Below, piece after piece: positions 17,460 to 26,793 of a stretch of DNA of 64,000 bases. The notes beneath the pieces were generated by a model that saw only the letters and a program-made list of their open reading frames with translations, was not told the DNA's origin and ran no database searches. A program made the translations under genes and the position numbers. Within the stretch, counting starts at the first letter, position 1; every line of letters starts with the position of its first letter. This DNA comes from Microbacterium esteraromaticum (GTDB lineage Bacteria; Actinomycetota; Actinomycetes; Actinomycetales; Microbacteriaceae), in contig NZ_CP118100.1 of assembly GCF_028747645.1 (NCBI RefSeq), positions 1,736,001-1,800,000 on the forward strand, written 5' to 3'.

Positions 17460-18647
17460 TCACTCGCCGAGCGGTTCCTTCGGAAGACGCCGCACCCGGG
17501 GGCGCCGCCGCTTCTTGGCTGGGATCATCGAGCGCATCTCTTCCAGCTTGCCGAAGCACAGCAGACGGTCCTCCGCTTCGAGTACCTGGTGCTCACGTGG
17601 GTTCGGGATCACGCTGACGCCGCGGTGCAGCGTCAGCACCGTGATGTCACGGTCCCACAGACGCAGCTCACCCAGTTCCTTGCCGACCTGCTCGGCACCG
17701 GAGTGGATCAGCAGTTCTGCGACGCCATAGCCGGTCGACACGCTCAGGCGCTGGCGGACATCGATATCGGGGAAGGCGACCTGATTCGCGATGTAGTCGA
17801 TGATCGCGCCGGCGACGTCGAGGTTGGTCGCCGCCTCGATGCCCTGCAGGCCGGGTGAGGAATTGACCTCCATGACCAGGGGGCCGTCGTCGCTTTCGAG
17901 CATGTCAACACCGGCGACGCGCAGACCCATGATCTGCGCAGAGCGCACGGCCGTCTGCTCATACGCGGGATCGAGCGTGACGGGCTCGACACGACCGCCA
18001 CGATGGACGTTCGAGCGGAACTCGTCGCCGTCCGCAACCCGACGCATGGCCGCCACGACTCGGTCGCCGACGACCAGGGCGCGGATATCGCGCCCGCGAC
18101 TCTCGGCGATGAACTTCTGGATCAGCACGTTCTGCTTGGTGGAGTGCAGCGTCTCGATGATCGCCTCAGCCACCTTGACCTGAGGCGCCAGGATCACACC
18201 GATGCCCTGCGTGCCCTCGAGCAGCTTGATCACGACAGGTGCGCCGCCGACGCGCTCGATCGCGGGTCGCACATCGGCCCGGTTGCGCACGAACGCCGTC
18301 GGCGGCATGGCGATGTTGTGCCGGGAGAGGATCTGGTTCGCCCGCAGCTTGTCGCGCGCGCTGGAGATGCCGTTGGCGGTGTTCGGGGTGTACACGTCCA
18401 TCTGCTCGAACTGGCGCACGACGGCGGTGCCGAAGTAGGTGATCGAGTTGCCGATACGCGGCAGGATCGCATCGTACTCACTGAGCTGCTTGCCACGGAA
18501 GAACAGATCGGGTGCGCCGCCGGTGAGATCGATCGCGAAGCGCAGGGTGTTCAGCACCTTGACGTTGTGACCGCGCTGCTGAGCGGCCGCCCGCAGGCGC
18601 TGTGTCGAGTACGAGTGCGGTGCGCGCGAGAGTACGGCGATCTTCAC
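17460..18647 (-). CDS. rimK: RimK-family ATP-grasp ligase fused to an RCK_C-like domain
   Basis: A 395-residue protein. Residues 1 to about 295 form a RimK-type ATP-grasp ligase (KIAVLSRAPHSYSTQRL, VIKLLEGTQGIGV, ESRGRDIRALVVG, VDMLESDDGPLVMEVNSSPG), a family that adds glutamate or similar residues to protein or cofactor carboxyl ends. The last 90 residues (STGYGVAELLIHSGAEQVG..., WDRDITVLTLHRG, DRLLCFG) look like a TrkA-C/RCK_C ligand-binding domain, a fusion suggesting allosteric control. The GTG at 18647 has GCAGGA upstream. Only 26 bases separate it from the start of the divergent protease-like gene; RimK and this protease family are a known pair. Confidence 0.88.
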   Translation of the reverse strand: MKIAVLSRAPHSYSTQRLRAAAQQRGHNVKVLNTLRFAIDLTGGAPDLFFRGKQLSEYDAILPRIGNSITYFGTAVVRQFEQMDVYTPNTANGISSARDKLRANQILSRHNIAMPPTAFVRNRADVRPAIERVGGAPVVIKLLEGTQGIGVILAPQVKVAEAIIETLHSTKQNVLIQKFIAESRGRDIRALVVGDRVVAAMRRVADGDEFRSNVHRGGRVEPVTLDPAYEQTAVRSAQIMGLRVAGVDMLESDDGPLVMEVNSSPGLQGIEAATNLDVAGAIIDYIANQVAFPDIDVRQRLSVSTGYGVAELLIHSGAEQVGKELGELRLWDRDITVLTLHRGVSVIPNPREHQVLEAEDRLLCFGKLEEMRSMIPAKKRRRPRVRRLPKEPLGE

Positions 18648-18673
18648 AGATGAATTCCTGCCAGGATGTAGGG

Positions 18674-19153
18674 GTGAAACGGTCTTCTCATTCAAACACG
18701 ACGACCGGCTGGCGCGAGTGGGTTGCGCTGCCGGATCTCGGTGTCGAGTGGATCAAGGCGAAGATCGACACCGGTGCGCGCACCTCGTCTCTCCACGCGT
18801 TCGACGTGCACGAGTTCACGCGCGACGACGCCGCCTGGGTGCGGTTCAGCGTGCATCCCTGGCAGCAGAGCGATGCGGATGCCGTCGTGCACGAGTGCCC
18901 GGTGCACGATCGCCGCGCGGTACGCAGTTCGTCGGGTCACACCGAGAACCGCATCGTCGTCGTACTCCGGGTGCGGCTGGTCGGCATCGACGTCGACGCG
19001 GAGGTCACGCTGACCAACCGCGATGAGATGGGCTTCCGGATGCTGATCGGGCGCGAGGCGCTGCGCCGTGGCTTCGTCGTCGATCCGGCGCGGTCGTTCG
19101 CCGGCGGACGCGCTCCGCGTGAGACGCGCCGGCGCAACCGGGGGCGCTCCTAG
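18674..19153 (+). CDS. RimK-associated retropepsin-like zinc protease family protein (COG4067)
   Basis: A 159-residue protein of the putative ATP-dependent zinc protease family. The aspartyl-protease-like core [16 protein letters not shown] carries the DTGA motif, and [12 protein letters not shown] is the family C-terminal motif. The family is structurally retropepsin-like despite its name and recurs beside rimK genes; a role in processing or recognising RimK-modified targets is inferred. The GTG start is 26 bases from the rimK GTG, with CAGGAT six bases before it, a possible leaderless promoter. The basic C-terminal tail ([11 protein letters not shown]) may bind nucleic acid. Confidence 0.8.
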   Translation: MKRSSHSNTTTGWREWVALPDLGVEWIKAKIDTGARTSSLHAFDVHEFTRDDAAWVRFSVHPWQQSDADAVVHECPVHDRRAVRSSSGHTENRIVVVLRVRLVGIDVDAEVTLTNRDEMGFRMLIGREALRRGFVVDPARSFAGGRAPRETRRRNRGRS

Positions 19154-19157
19154 GCGG

Positions 19158-19574
19158 TCACGCCCGGATGAGCACCGTGCCGGCGAGCTTGTCGTGCAGG
19201 CCGCGCTGATCCGCGTCCCAGATCACCGCCGGGATCACGAGCACCAGCAGCACGGTGCGCACAATCGGGCGCCACAGCCCCACCCACGCACCGTCAAGAC
19301 GCACGATGCGCATGCCGAGGATGCGGTGCCCGGGGCTTCCGCCCGCTGTGGGGATGAACAGCACCTGCAGCGCCGCGAAGACCATCATCGGAGCGAACTG
19401 AGTGAGCCCCGCTTCCGCCGGAAGCGCGAACTGGTCGTACCCGAAGAAGCCGACAGCGATGATCGTCGCGGCGAAGTAGTCGATGGCCAGAGCACCGATG
19501 CGACGCCCCGGCCGGGCGATGCTGCCCGACCCCGTAGATGGCAGGCCGAGTCGTTCACCGGGGTACTCATTCAC
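19158..19574 (-). CDS. RDD family membrane protein
   Basis: A 138-residue protein with the RDD signature: [15 protein letters not shown] with Arg and Asp in the first helix, a second helix ([16 protein letters not shown]), [15 protein letters not shown], and the final helix ([29 protein letters not shown] cut into shorter motifs). Three membrane segments are predicted. RDD proteins are suspected transporters or membrane anchors, without a settled role here. The GTG start (19574) is preceded at 6 bases by a TAGGCT box. It is divergent from glnA, its usual actinobacterial neighbour. Confidence 0.88.
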   Translation of the reverse strand: MNEYPGERLGLPSTGSGSIARPGRRIGALAIDYFAATIIAVGFFGYDQFALPAEAGLTQFAPMMVFAALQVLFIPTAGGSPGHRILGMRIVRLDGAWVGLWRPIVRTVLLVLVIPAVIWDADQRGLHDKLAGTVLIRA

Positions 19575-19580
19575 CCCTCC

Positions 19581-19586
19581 AGCCTA
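19581..19586 (-). promoter_or_regulatory. Leaderless -10 box of the RDD gene
   Basis: TAGGCT on the minus strand, 6 bases (GGAGGG) before the GTG start. Confidence 0.5.
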
Positions 19587-19691
19587 CCGAGCGCTCGTAA
19601 CATGCTCGAAACACGACAGACACGACCGGGAAACGCCGCCCGCATAATCTGCGTAAGGTTGCAAGGGACCAAACCCGATGAGGAGTCGCCA

Positions 19692-21116
19692 ATGTTCACA
19701 GAACCCGCAGAGGTCATCCGCTATATCGAGGAGAACGACGTCAAGTTCCTCGACATCCGATTCACCGACCTTCCGGGAGTGCAGCAGCACTTCAACATCC
19801 CCGCCTCAACCGTCGACGAGGACTTCTTCCGTGACGGCCAGCTGTTCGATGGATCGTCGATCCGCGGATTCGCGAGCATCCACGAGTCGGACATGCAGCT
19901 GATCCCCGATGTCACCACCGCCTACCTCGACCCCTTCCGGGCCGAGAAGACGCTGATCATGGTGTTCGACATCTACAACCCGCGCACCGGTGACATCTAC
20001 GCGAAGGACCCGCGTCAGGTCGCGAAGAAGGCCGAGCAGTACCTGGCATCCACCGGCATCGCCGACACCGCGTTCTTCGCCCCCGAAGCCGAGTTCTACA
20101 TCTTCGACGAGGTGCGCTACGAGGTCAGCGCAGGCCGCAGCTTCTACTCGGTCGACTCGGACGAGGCAGCCTGGAACTCGGGCCGCAAGGAAGAGGGCGG
20201 CAACCTCGGCAACAAGACGCCGTTCAAGGGCGGGTACTTCCCCGTATCCCCCGTCGACAAGCAGGCCGACATCCGCGACGACATGTGCCTGCGTCTCGGC
20301 GCGGCCGGCCTGATCCTGGAGCGCTCGCACCACGAGGTCGGCACGGCCGGCCAGGCCGAGATCAACTACCGCTTCGACACGATGGTGCGTGCCGCGGACG
20401 ACGTGCTGAAGTTCAAGTACATCGTCAAGAACACGGCCGAGGAGTGGGGCAAGACGGTCACGTTCATGCCGAAGCCACTGTACGGCGACAACGGCTCGGG
20501 CATGCACACCCACCAGTCGCTGTGGCTCGACGGAAAGCCGCTGTTCTTCGACGAGGCCGGCTACGGGCAGCTCAGTGACATCGCACGCTGGTACATCGGC
20601 GGGCTGCTCAAGCACGCCGACGCTGTGCTCGCGTTCACCAACCCGACGCTGAACAGCTACCACCGTCTCGTCAAGCACTTCGAGGCACCGGTGAACCTCG
20701 CATACTCGGCGGGCAACCGCTCGGCAGCCGTGCGCATCCCGCTCACCGGGTCGAACCCGAAGGCCAAGCGCATCGAGTTCCGTGTTCCCGACGCGTCGAG
20801 CAACCCGTACCTGGCGTTCGCCGCGCAGATGATGGCGGGCCTGGACGGCATCAAGAACCGCATCGAGCCGATGGAGCCGATCGACAAGGACCTGTACGAG
20901 TTGCCGCCTGAGGAGGCTGCCAACATCCCGCAGGTGCCCAACTCGCTGCTCGATTCGCTCGAGGCACTGCGCAACGATCACGACTTCCTGCTTGAGGGTG
21001 GCGTGTTCACCAAGGACCTCATCGAGACCTGGATCGACTACAAGTACAACAACGAGATCCTGCCGATGGCGCAGCGTCCGCACCCGTACGAGTTCGAGCT
21101 CTACTACGGAGTCTGA
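19692..21116 (+). CDS. glnA: Glutamine synthetase type I
   Basis: Makes glutamine from glutamate, ammonia and ATP; 474 aa, the usual GSI-beta length. FDGSSIRGF, the metal-binding [21 protein letters not shown] and the ATP-site NRSAAVRIP are present. The regulatory site [11 protein letters not shown] contains the tyrosine adenylylated by GlnE, and glnE itself is encoded at 22183-25161. GAGGAG lies 8 bases before the ATG. A nested palindrome follows the stop. Together with glnE and the second GS it forms the nitrogen-assimilation block of this window. Confidence 0.97.
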   Translation: MFTEPAEVIRYIEENDVKFLDIRFTDLPGVQQHFNIPASTVDEDFFRDGQLFDGSSIRGFASIHESDMQLIPDVTTAYLDPFRAEKTLIMVFDIYNPRTGDIYAKDPRQVAKKAEQYLASTGIADTAFFAPEAEFYIFDEVRYEVSAGRSFYSVDSDEAAWNSGRKEEGGNLGNKTPFKGGYFPVSPVDKQADIRDDMCLRLGAAGLILERSHHEVGTAGQAEINYRFDTMVRAADDVLKFKYIVKNTAEEWGKTVTFMPKPLYGDNGSGMHTHQSLWLDGKPLFFDEAGYGQLSDIARWYIGGLLKHADAVLAFTNPTLNSYHRLVKHFEAPVNLAYSAGNRSAAVRIPLTGSNPKAKRIEFRVPDASSNPYLAFAAQMMAGLDGIKNRIEPMEPIDKDLYELPPEEAANIPQVPNSLLDSLEALRNDHDFLLEGGVFTKDLIETWIDYKYNNEILPMAQRPHPYEFELYYGV

Positions 21117-21127
21117 CCTCACCCGCT

Positions 21128-21192
21128 GAGAAACCACTTCCCGTCCGAGAAACCACGCACCACGGTGTTTCTCAATCGGGAAGTGGTTTCTC
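21128..21192. repeat. Nested palindromic repeat after glnA
   Basis: Perfect 16-bp inverted repeat GAGAAACCACTTCCCG (21128-21143) / CGGGAAGTGGTTTCTC (21177-21192). An inner pair GAGAAAC (21147-21153) / GTTTCTC (21167-21173) gives four copies of the GAGAAAC motif. It could fold into a long cruciform and end glnA transcription, or be a member of an interspersed repeat family. There is no T tract. Confidence 0.75.
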
Positions 21193-21224
21193 GCGTTCAG
21201 AGGGCGCAGAAGGACTGCAGAGGG

Positions 21225-22160
21225 TCAGCAGTGCACGCGGAGGGCAGCGGACTGCACCCGCACGTGCAGACGCGACACCTCGCCGGCTTCCTCCCCGTCG
21301 ATCTCGAACGCAACCGGGGCCGGCAGCGTGACCTCGATGCTCTCGCCGGTGAGGTGCTGGGCGGAGTCGGTGCTGACGGTATCTTCGCCACCGCCCAGCA
21401 GACGTCGGATGCCGTTATCCCAGACGACCGTGCGCAGGGTCTGCGCCCACTGGGCGACGTTGTCGGCGCTCACCAGCAGGAGGTCCAGTCGGCCGTCATC
21501 GGGCTCCGCGTCCGGCAGCAGCGTGACGCCGCCCTGAATCGCGCCGCAGTTGCCGATGAGCAGCGTGTGCCCGATAAGCGTCTGCTCATCGCCACCGTCG
21601 ATCGCGATGGTGAAGTCGACGGTCTGCGCGGCCGCGACCGCGCGCCCCATCGCCTCGACGTAGGCGAGCCATCCGGCCTTGTCTTTCAGCTCATCGTCGG
21701 TCTCTGAGAGCATGTGGGCGTCGAGCCCGAAACCCACCATCACCAGGAAACCCGTGGCCGTCTCCTCTTCGTCGGTCGTGCTCCACCCCATGTCGATGCG
21801 ACGCTCGCGTCCGGCGGCGACAACGTCGAGCGCCTTCGGCACGCTGCCCAGCGGCACCCCAAGATTGCGGGCGAGCAGGTTGCCGGTGCCCTGCGGCACG
21901 ATCCCGAGAGCCGGTGCGTCGTCGCCCGCCTGGGCAAGTACTTCGGCGATCGTGCGCACCGTGCCGTCGCCACCGACGGCGATCACGACGTCGCACCCCG
22001 CATCGACGGCCTCGGATGCCATCTCGCGACCGGGATCATCGGCGGTCGTCTGCCACCAGAGGATCTCGGTCTCCGCCGGCGCCGCGGCATCCACAGCAGC
22101 GCGCAGGTCGTGCCCGTCGATCTTCGTCGGATTCCAGACGATGCCCCACTGCTGTGTCAT
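21225..22160 (-). CDS. Diacylglycerol-kinase-family lipid kinase
   Basis: A 311-residue DAGK/sphingosine-kinase-type protein. Nucleotide-binding VIAVGGDGTV, then PQGTGNLLARNLG and the C-terminal beta domain (RLDLLLVSADN, FEIDGEEAG). It would phosphorylate a lipid such as diacylglycerol, or a polyprenol, for phospholipid turnover; the substrate cannot be told from sequence. The ATG has GAGGGGG seven bases upstream and lies 22 bases after glnE, so it is the last gene of a glnA2-glnE-lipid kinase operon. Confidence 0.9.
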   Translation of the reverse strand: MTQQWGIVWNPTKIDGHDLRAAVDAAAPAETEILWWQTTADDPGREMASEAVDAGCDVVIAVGGDGTVRTIAEVLAQAGDDAPALGIVPQGTGNLLARNLGVPLGSVPKALDVVAAGRERRIDMGWSTTDEEETATGFLVMVGFGLDAHMLSETDDELKDKAGWLAYVEAMGRAVAAAQTVDFTIAIDGGDEQTLIGHTLLIGNCGAIQGGVTLLPDAEPDDGRLDLLLVSADNVAQWAQTLRTVVWDNGIRRLLGGGEDTVSTDSAQHLTGESIEVTLPAPVAFEIDGEEAGEVSRLHVRVQSAALRVHC

Positions 22161-22182
22161 GCGCTGCCCCCTCGTGCGGTGT

Positions 22183-25161
22183 TCAGCCGTAGAACTGCTT
22201 CTCGAAGACGCGCCGCGCCCGGCGCGTGACGCGCAGGTAGTCCTCGTCCAGCAGGGTCGCGGCGCGATCAGGATATCCCAGCAGCCGCCCGACGCCGTCG
22301 AGCTCGCGGATCTCGCTCGGCAGCACGTCCCTGGTCTGTCCGGTGAGCAGGGTCATCGCCGAGCGGAGCCTACTGGCCAGCACCCACGCCTCACGCAGTC
22401 GCTCTGCATCCGATACCGGCAGCAGATCCGCCAGCACGGCGGCGTCCAGCGCCTGCATGGTCGACGTGGTGCGCAGATCCGGCACGCGGTGGCCGTGCTG
22501 CAACTGCAGCACCTGCACCATCCATTCGACGTCGCTGAGGGTCCCCGGGCCCAGCTTGAGATGCCGACGCGGGTCGGCGCCCTGCGGTAGCCGCTCCCCC
22601 TCCACCCGAGCCTTGATCCGTTTGATCTCACGAACACCCTGTTCCGAGATGGCCTCGGGATAGCGGATGCTGTCGGCGAGCTCGGTGAACTTCGCGATCA
22701 GCTTGAGGCTGCCCGCGATACCGCGGGCGCGCAGCAGTGCCTGCGCCTCCCACGACAGCGACCACCGCCGGTAGTACTGGGTGTACGCCTCGATGCTGCG
22801 GACGATCGGACCGTTGCGTCCCTCGGGTCGCAGGTCGGCGTCGAGATCGAGCGGGAGCCGGTGGTCGGTGAGGTGCTCGCGCAGCCCGGCGACGATCTTC
22901 GCGGCGTGCTGCTGCGCACGTTGCGGGTCGATGCCGTTCGCGTCGTATATGAACAGCACGTCAGCATCCGAGCCGAACCCCAGTTCCGCTCCCCCGAAAC
23001 GGCCCATCGCGATGATCGAGAAGTCCATCGCGTCGTCTTCAGCGGGGACGACCTCGCGTCGTACGGCACGCAGCGCCGCCTGAATCGTCGCCTCGGTGAT
23101 CTCGGTGAGTGCCCTGGCCATCTCGTCGACGCCGACCTGTTCCAGGACGGCGCCCATGGCGGTGCGCAGCAGCTCACGTCGGCGCAGCGCACGCACGGCG
23201 CGCAGGGCGTCCTTGGTCGTGGCGTGCCGGGTCTGGATCGCCCTGGCCTCATCGTCAAGAGCAGTGCCTCCCCGTGGGCGCAGGGCGGCGGGTGCATCCA
23301 GCCAGGCCACCGATTCGGGGATCCACTCCATGAGCTCGCCCACGTAGCGCGAGCTGGACAGCACACGGGTGAGTCGCTGCGCGGCCCCCGACGAATCACG
23401 CAGCATGCGCAGGAACCAGTGGGTGTCGCCCAATCTCTCGCTGATCCTGCGGAACGCGATCAGACCGTAGTCCGGATCGGTTCCCTCGGCGAACCAGCGC
23501 AGCATCACCGGCATCAGATGCTTCTGAATCGTGGCCTTGCGGCTGAGGCCGGAGGTCAACGCAGCGATGTGGCGCAACGCCCCGGCGGGGTCGCGGAATC
23601 CGATGGCCGCCAGGCGCTTTCCGGCCTGCTGCTCGGACAGCATCCGCTCCTCAGCCGGCAACGAGGCGACCGCCGCCAGCAAGGGGCGGTAGAACAACCG
23701 GGTGTGCTGGTCGCGCACCTCGCGGCGCAGGTCTTCCCACGCCCGGCGCAGTCCCGAGGCACTATCTGCGAGCCCGGTCGCTCGCGCCAGCCGTCGCATG
23801 CCCTCGTCGTCGTCGGGCAGCAGGTGCGTGCGCGTCAGATCTCGCAGCTGCAGGCGGTGCTCCAGCAGGCGCAGCACCCGGTACTCATGACCGAACGACG
23901 CCGCCTCCGTGCGACCGATGTACCCGCCCTCGACCAGGGCATCCAGCGACTCCAGTGTGCCCCTGGTTCGCAGCGTCTCATCGGTCAACCCGTGTACGAG
24001 CTGCAGCAGCTGCACCGTGAACTCGATGTCGCGCAGACCGCCCGGGCCGAGCTTGAGCTGATACGGCAGCTGGTCGTGCGGGATGTTGTCGGTGACACGT
24101 TCGCGCATGCCCTGCACGCTCTCGACGAAGTCCTCGCGCTCGGCGCTCGACCACACCTTCGGCTGCACGGCAGCGATGTACTCGGCCCCCAGCTCGGTGT
24201 CGCCCGCGATCGCCCGTGCCTTCAGCAGCGCCTGGAACTCCCAGCTCTTGGCCCATCGGTCGTAGTACGCCAGGTGCGAGGCCAGCGAGCGCACCAGCGC
24301 CCCCTGCTTGCCCTCCGGACGCAGTGCTGCATCGACCTCCCACAGCGGCGGTTCGATGCCGTACGCCGAGAGCACGCGCATCGCTTCCTGCGCCAGCCGC
24401 GTGGCGATGTCGATCGCACGCCCTTCTGAGATGACCGAGTCGTCAGCGGTCCCGGCGACGAAGATCACATCCACGTCGCTGCAGTAGTTCAGTTCCAGCG
24501 CACCGGTCTTGCCCATGCCGATGACCGCCAGGCGTGTGGCAGCGATCTCCCCACGGTCGCCGGAACGACCGGCGTCGAGCACGAGGGTGCGTGCGACGGC
24601 GAGGGCGGCCTCGAGCGCCGCGCCGGCAGCATCCGCGAGGGCGGCCGAAACGTCCGCGATCACCGACAGCGGATCTTCGGATGCTGCATCGACCGCTGCG
24701 ATCTCGGCGACGCAGCGTCGATATTCGACCCGCAGTGCCGTCGTTGGATCGACCGCCGCGGCGAAACCATCGCCGGCGTCGACAGCCGCCAGCATCCGCT
24801 CGCGCATCTCATCCGCGGTGGGCAACGCGCTGCGCCGCAGGGCTTTACCGTCGAGGTGCTCCGGATGGCGGGCGAAGAACTCTGCCAGAGCCCGTGAAAC
24901 ACCGAACAATCGCCAGGCCGCGGTCCGCGCCTCCGAGTCGGACAGCACTGCACGCACCCGATCCGGTTCACGGCGGGCGATCCCCACCAGACCGTGCACG
25001 GCGGCATCCGGATCGGCCGCGGACATTCCGTCGGCCAGCTCGGTGCGTTCCAGCCCCGTCAGCTCGGACAGCTCGGTGAGTTCCGCCGACGCCGCCGCGA
25101 GCTCGACAAAGCCCAGTCTCGCCAGGGCGGACAGCGAGACCGACGCATCAGGACGCGTCAT
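22183..25161 (-). CDS. glnE: Bifunctional glutamine synthetase adenylyltransferase/adenylyl-removing enzyme
   Basis: A 992-residue protein with two nucleotidyltransferase halves. The N-terminal adenylyl-removing domain carries GMGKTGALELNYCSDVDVIF (DxD about 229-231). The C-terminal adenylyltransferase domain carries AMGRFGGAELGFGSDADVLF. Each is followed by a helical GlnD-like bundle. It adds or removes AMP on the glnA tyrosine according to nitrogen status. I chose the ATG at 25161, 8 bases after the second GS stop, because the family alignment begins there; an earlier GTG/ATG region lies inside that gene. Full length, no lesions. Confidence 0.95.
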   Translation of the reverse strand: MTRPDASVSLSALARLGFVELAAASAELTELSELTGLERTELADGMSAADPDAAVHGLVGIARREPDRVRAVLSDSEARTAAWRLFGVSRALAEFFARHPEHLDGKALRRSALPTADEMRERMLAAVDAGDGFAAAVDPTTALRVEYRRCVAEIAAVDAASEDPLSVIADVSAALADAAGAALEAALAVARTLVLDAGRSGDRGEIAATRLAVIGMGKTGALELNYCSDVDVIFVAGTADDSVISEGRAIDIATRLAQEAMRVLSAYGIEPPLWEVDAALRPEGKQGALVRSLASHLAYYDRWAKSWEFQALLKARAIAGDTELGAEYIAAVQPKVWSSAEREDFVESVQGMRERVTDNIPHDQLPYQLKLGPGGLRDIEFTVQLLQLVHGLTDETLRTRGTLESLDALVEGGYIGRTEAASFGHEYRVLRLLEHRLQLRDLTRTHLLPDDDEGMRRLARATGLADSASGLRRAWEDLRREVRDQHTRLFYRPLLAAVASLPAEERMLSEQQAGKRLAAIGFRDPAGALRHIAALTSGLSRKATIQKHLMPVMLRWFAEGTDPDYGLIAFRRISERLGDTHWFLRMLRDSSGAAQRLTRVLSSSRYVGELMEWIPESVAWLDAPAALRPRGGTALDDEARAIQTRHATTKDALRAVRALRRRELLRTAMGAVLEQVGVDEMARALTEITEATIQAALRAVRREVVPAEDDAMDFSIIAMGRFGGAELGFGSDADVLFIYDANGIDPQRAQQHAAKIVAGLREHLTDHRLPLDLDADLRPEGRNGPIVRSIEAYTQYYRRWSLSWEAQALLRARGIAGSLKLIAKFTELADSIRYPEAISEQGVREIKRIKARVEGERLPQGADPRRHLKLGPGTLSDVEWMVQVLQLQHGHRVPDLRTTSTMQALDAAVLADLLPVSDAERLREAWVLASRLRSAMTLLTGQTRDVLPSEIRELDGVGRLLGYPDRAATLLDEDYLRVTRRARRVFEKQFYG

Positions 25162-25169
25162 GACCGCAC

Positions 25170-26513
25170 TCAGAGCAGCCCGAGGTTGCTCTTGAGCTCG
25201 AACGGCGTGACCTGACCGCGGTACGCCTCCCACTCCTTGCGCTTGTTCAGCAGCACGTAGTTGAACACCTGCTCACCGAGCGTCTCGGCGACGAGCTCGG
25301 AGTCCTGCATGTACTCCAGTGCGTGGTCGAGACTCGCGGGCAACGGCTCGTAGCCGAGGGCACGCCGTTCGGCATCGCTCAGCGACCAGACGTTGTCCTC
25401 CGCCTCGGGCGGCAGCTCATACTCGTTCTCGATGCCCTTCAACCCCGCCGCAAGCATCAGCGCGAACGCGAGGTACGGGTTTGCCGCCGAGTCCAGGCCG
25501 CGATACTCCACGCGCGTGGACTGCGACTTGTTGGGCTTGTACATCGGCACCCGCACGAGTGCCGAACGGTTGGCGTGCCCCCACGTGACGAAACTGGGCG
25601 CCTCAGCGCCACCCCAGAGACGTTTGTACGAGTTGACGAACTGATTCGTGACCGCGGCGATCTCGTTCGCGTGCCGCAGCAGACCGGCGACGAACCGGCG
25701 TCCGACCAGCGAGAGCTGGTACTCGGCGCCGGGCTCGTAGAACGCGTTCGCATCACCCTCGAACAGCGACAGGTGCGTGTGCATGCCGCTACCGGGCTGA
25801 TCGTTCAGCGGCTTGGGCATGAACGTCGCGTAGACGCCCTGCTCGATCGCCACCTCCTTGACCACAGTGCGGAAGGTCATGATGTTGTCGGCGGTCGTCA
25901 GGGCGTCGGCGTAGCGCAGATCGATCTCGTTCTGCCCCGGTCCACCCTCGTGATGGCTGTACTCGACCGAGATGCCCAGGTCTTCCAGCATCCGCACCGC
26001 GCTGCGACGGAAGTCGTGCGCCGTCCCCCCGGGGACGTTGTCGAAGTAGCCGGCGTTGTCTGCCGGGATGGGGCCGTCCGGCCCCAGCTGCGACGACTTC
26101 AGCAGATAGAACTCGATCTCGGGGTGGGTGTAGAAGGTGAAGCCCGCGTCGGCCGCCTTCGCGAGCGCCCGGCGCAGCACATTGCGCGGGTCCGACACCG
26201 CTGGTCGCCCATCGGGAGTGGTCAGATCGCAGAACATCCGCGCGGTGGGGTCGATGTCCCCGCGCCAGGGCAGCGTCTGGAACGTGGTCGGGTCTGGCTG
26301 GGCGAGCAGGTCGGACTCGAAGGTACGGGTAAGACCCTCGATCGCGGAGCCGTCGAAACCGATCCCCTCGGCGAACGCACCCTCGACCTCGGCCGGTGCG
26401 ATCGCCACCGACTTCAGCGTGCCGATCACGTCGGTGAACCACAACCGTACGAACTTGACGCCGCGTTCCTCGATGGTGCGCAGAACGAAGTCGCGCTGCT
26501 TGTCGACGCTCAC
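25170..26513 (-). CDS. glnA: Second glutamine synthetase (GlnA2-type)
   Basis: A 447-residue GSI-alpha-like enzyme with GFDGSAIEG, the metal-binding HPEIEFYLL, PGSGMHTHLSLF and NRSALVRVP. The region holding the adenylylation tyrosine in GlnA reads EDNVWSLSDAE, with Trp at that place, so it should not be controlled by the co-transcribed GlnE. The GTG start overlaps the stop of the upstream small gene (GTGA). Some actinobacterial GlnA2-type paralogues act on other amines or as secondary synthetases; here the core active-site motifs are kept, so glutamine synthesis is plausible. Confidence 0.93.
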   Translation of the reverse strand: MSVDKQRDFVLRTIEERGVKFVRLWFTDVIGTLKSVAIAPAEVEGAFAEGIGFDGSAIEGLTRTFESDLLAQPDPTTFQTLPWRGDIDPTARMFCDLTTPDGRPAVSDPRNVLRRALAKAADAGFTFYTHPEIEFYLLKSSQLGPDGPIPADNAGYFDNVPGGTAHDFRRSAVRMLEDLGISVEYSHHEGGPGQNEIDLRYADALTTADNIMTFRTVVKEVAIEQGVYATFMPKPLNDQPGSGMHTHLSLFEGDANAFYEPGAEYQLSLVGRRFVAGLLRHANEIAAVTNQFVNSYKRLWGGAEAPSFVTWGHANRSALVRVPMYKPNKSQSTRVEYRGLDSAANPYLAFALMLAAGLKGIENEYELPPEAEDNVWSLSDAERRALGYEPLPASLDHALEYMQDSELVAETLGEQVFNYVLLNKRKEWEAYRGQVTPFELKSNLGLL

Positions 26514-26725
26514 GCCCCGCCCACCGGTCCCGTCGCGTCCCAGCCGCTCTCGGCGGCGTCGTCCTCGGCCCAGGCGTTCGAGCGCTCACGCAGGAGTTCC
26601 GGTGCGTGCGCGGCTTCGTCGGCGGTGTCGAAGGGGCCCACTCGGTCGACCGACGCCGACTGCATGCCGAACTCGACCTCGCCGGTTCTGAGGTTGTACC
26701 AGTACTTCTCGTCACCGTCGGACAT
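26510..26725 (-). CDS. Small SPOR-like protein upstream of the second glutamine synthetase
   Basis: A 71-residue acidic protein. KYWYNLRTGEVEFGMQS and DRVGPFDTADEAAHAPELL form a beta-alpha-beta-like pattern commonly annotated as SPOR domain in microbacteria. AAGGAG lies seven bases before the ATG, and its TGA overlaps the GTG of the GS gene by 4 bases. It has no signal peptide, so a septal peptidoglycan role as for classical SPOR domains is doubtful. Function unknown. Confidence 0.7.
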   Translation of the reverse strand: MSDGDEKYWYNLRTGEVEFGMQSASVDRVGPFDTADEAAHAPELLRERSNAWAEDDAAESGWDATGPVGGA

Positions 26726-26780
26726 CTCAGCTCCTTGTTCGGGATCCTGTCACGATCCTAATCGCAGACCCGCGCATCGC

Positions 26781-26786
26781 TAGGCT
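26781..26786 (+). promoter_or_regulatory. Leaderless -10 box of ppgK
   Basis: TAGGCT, 7 bases (ATTCCCC) before the ATG. No ribosome binding site is present. Confidence 0.55.
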
Positions 26787-26793
26787 ATTCCCC

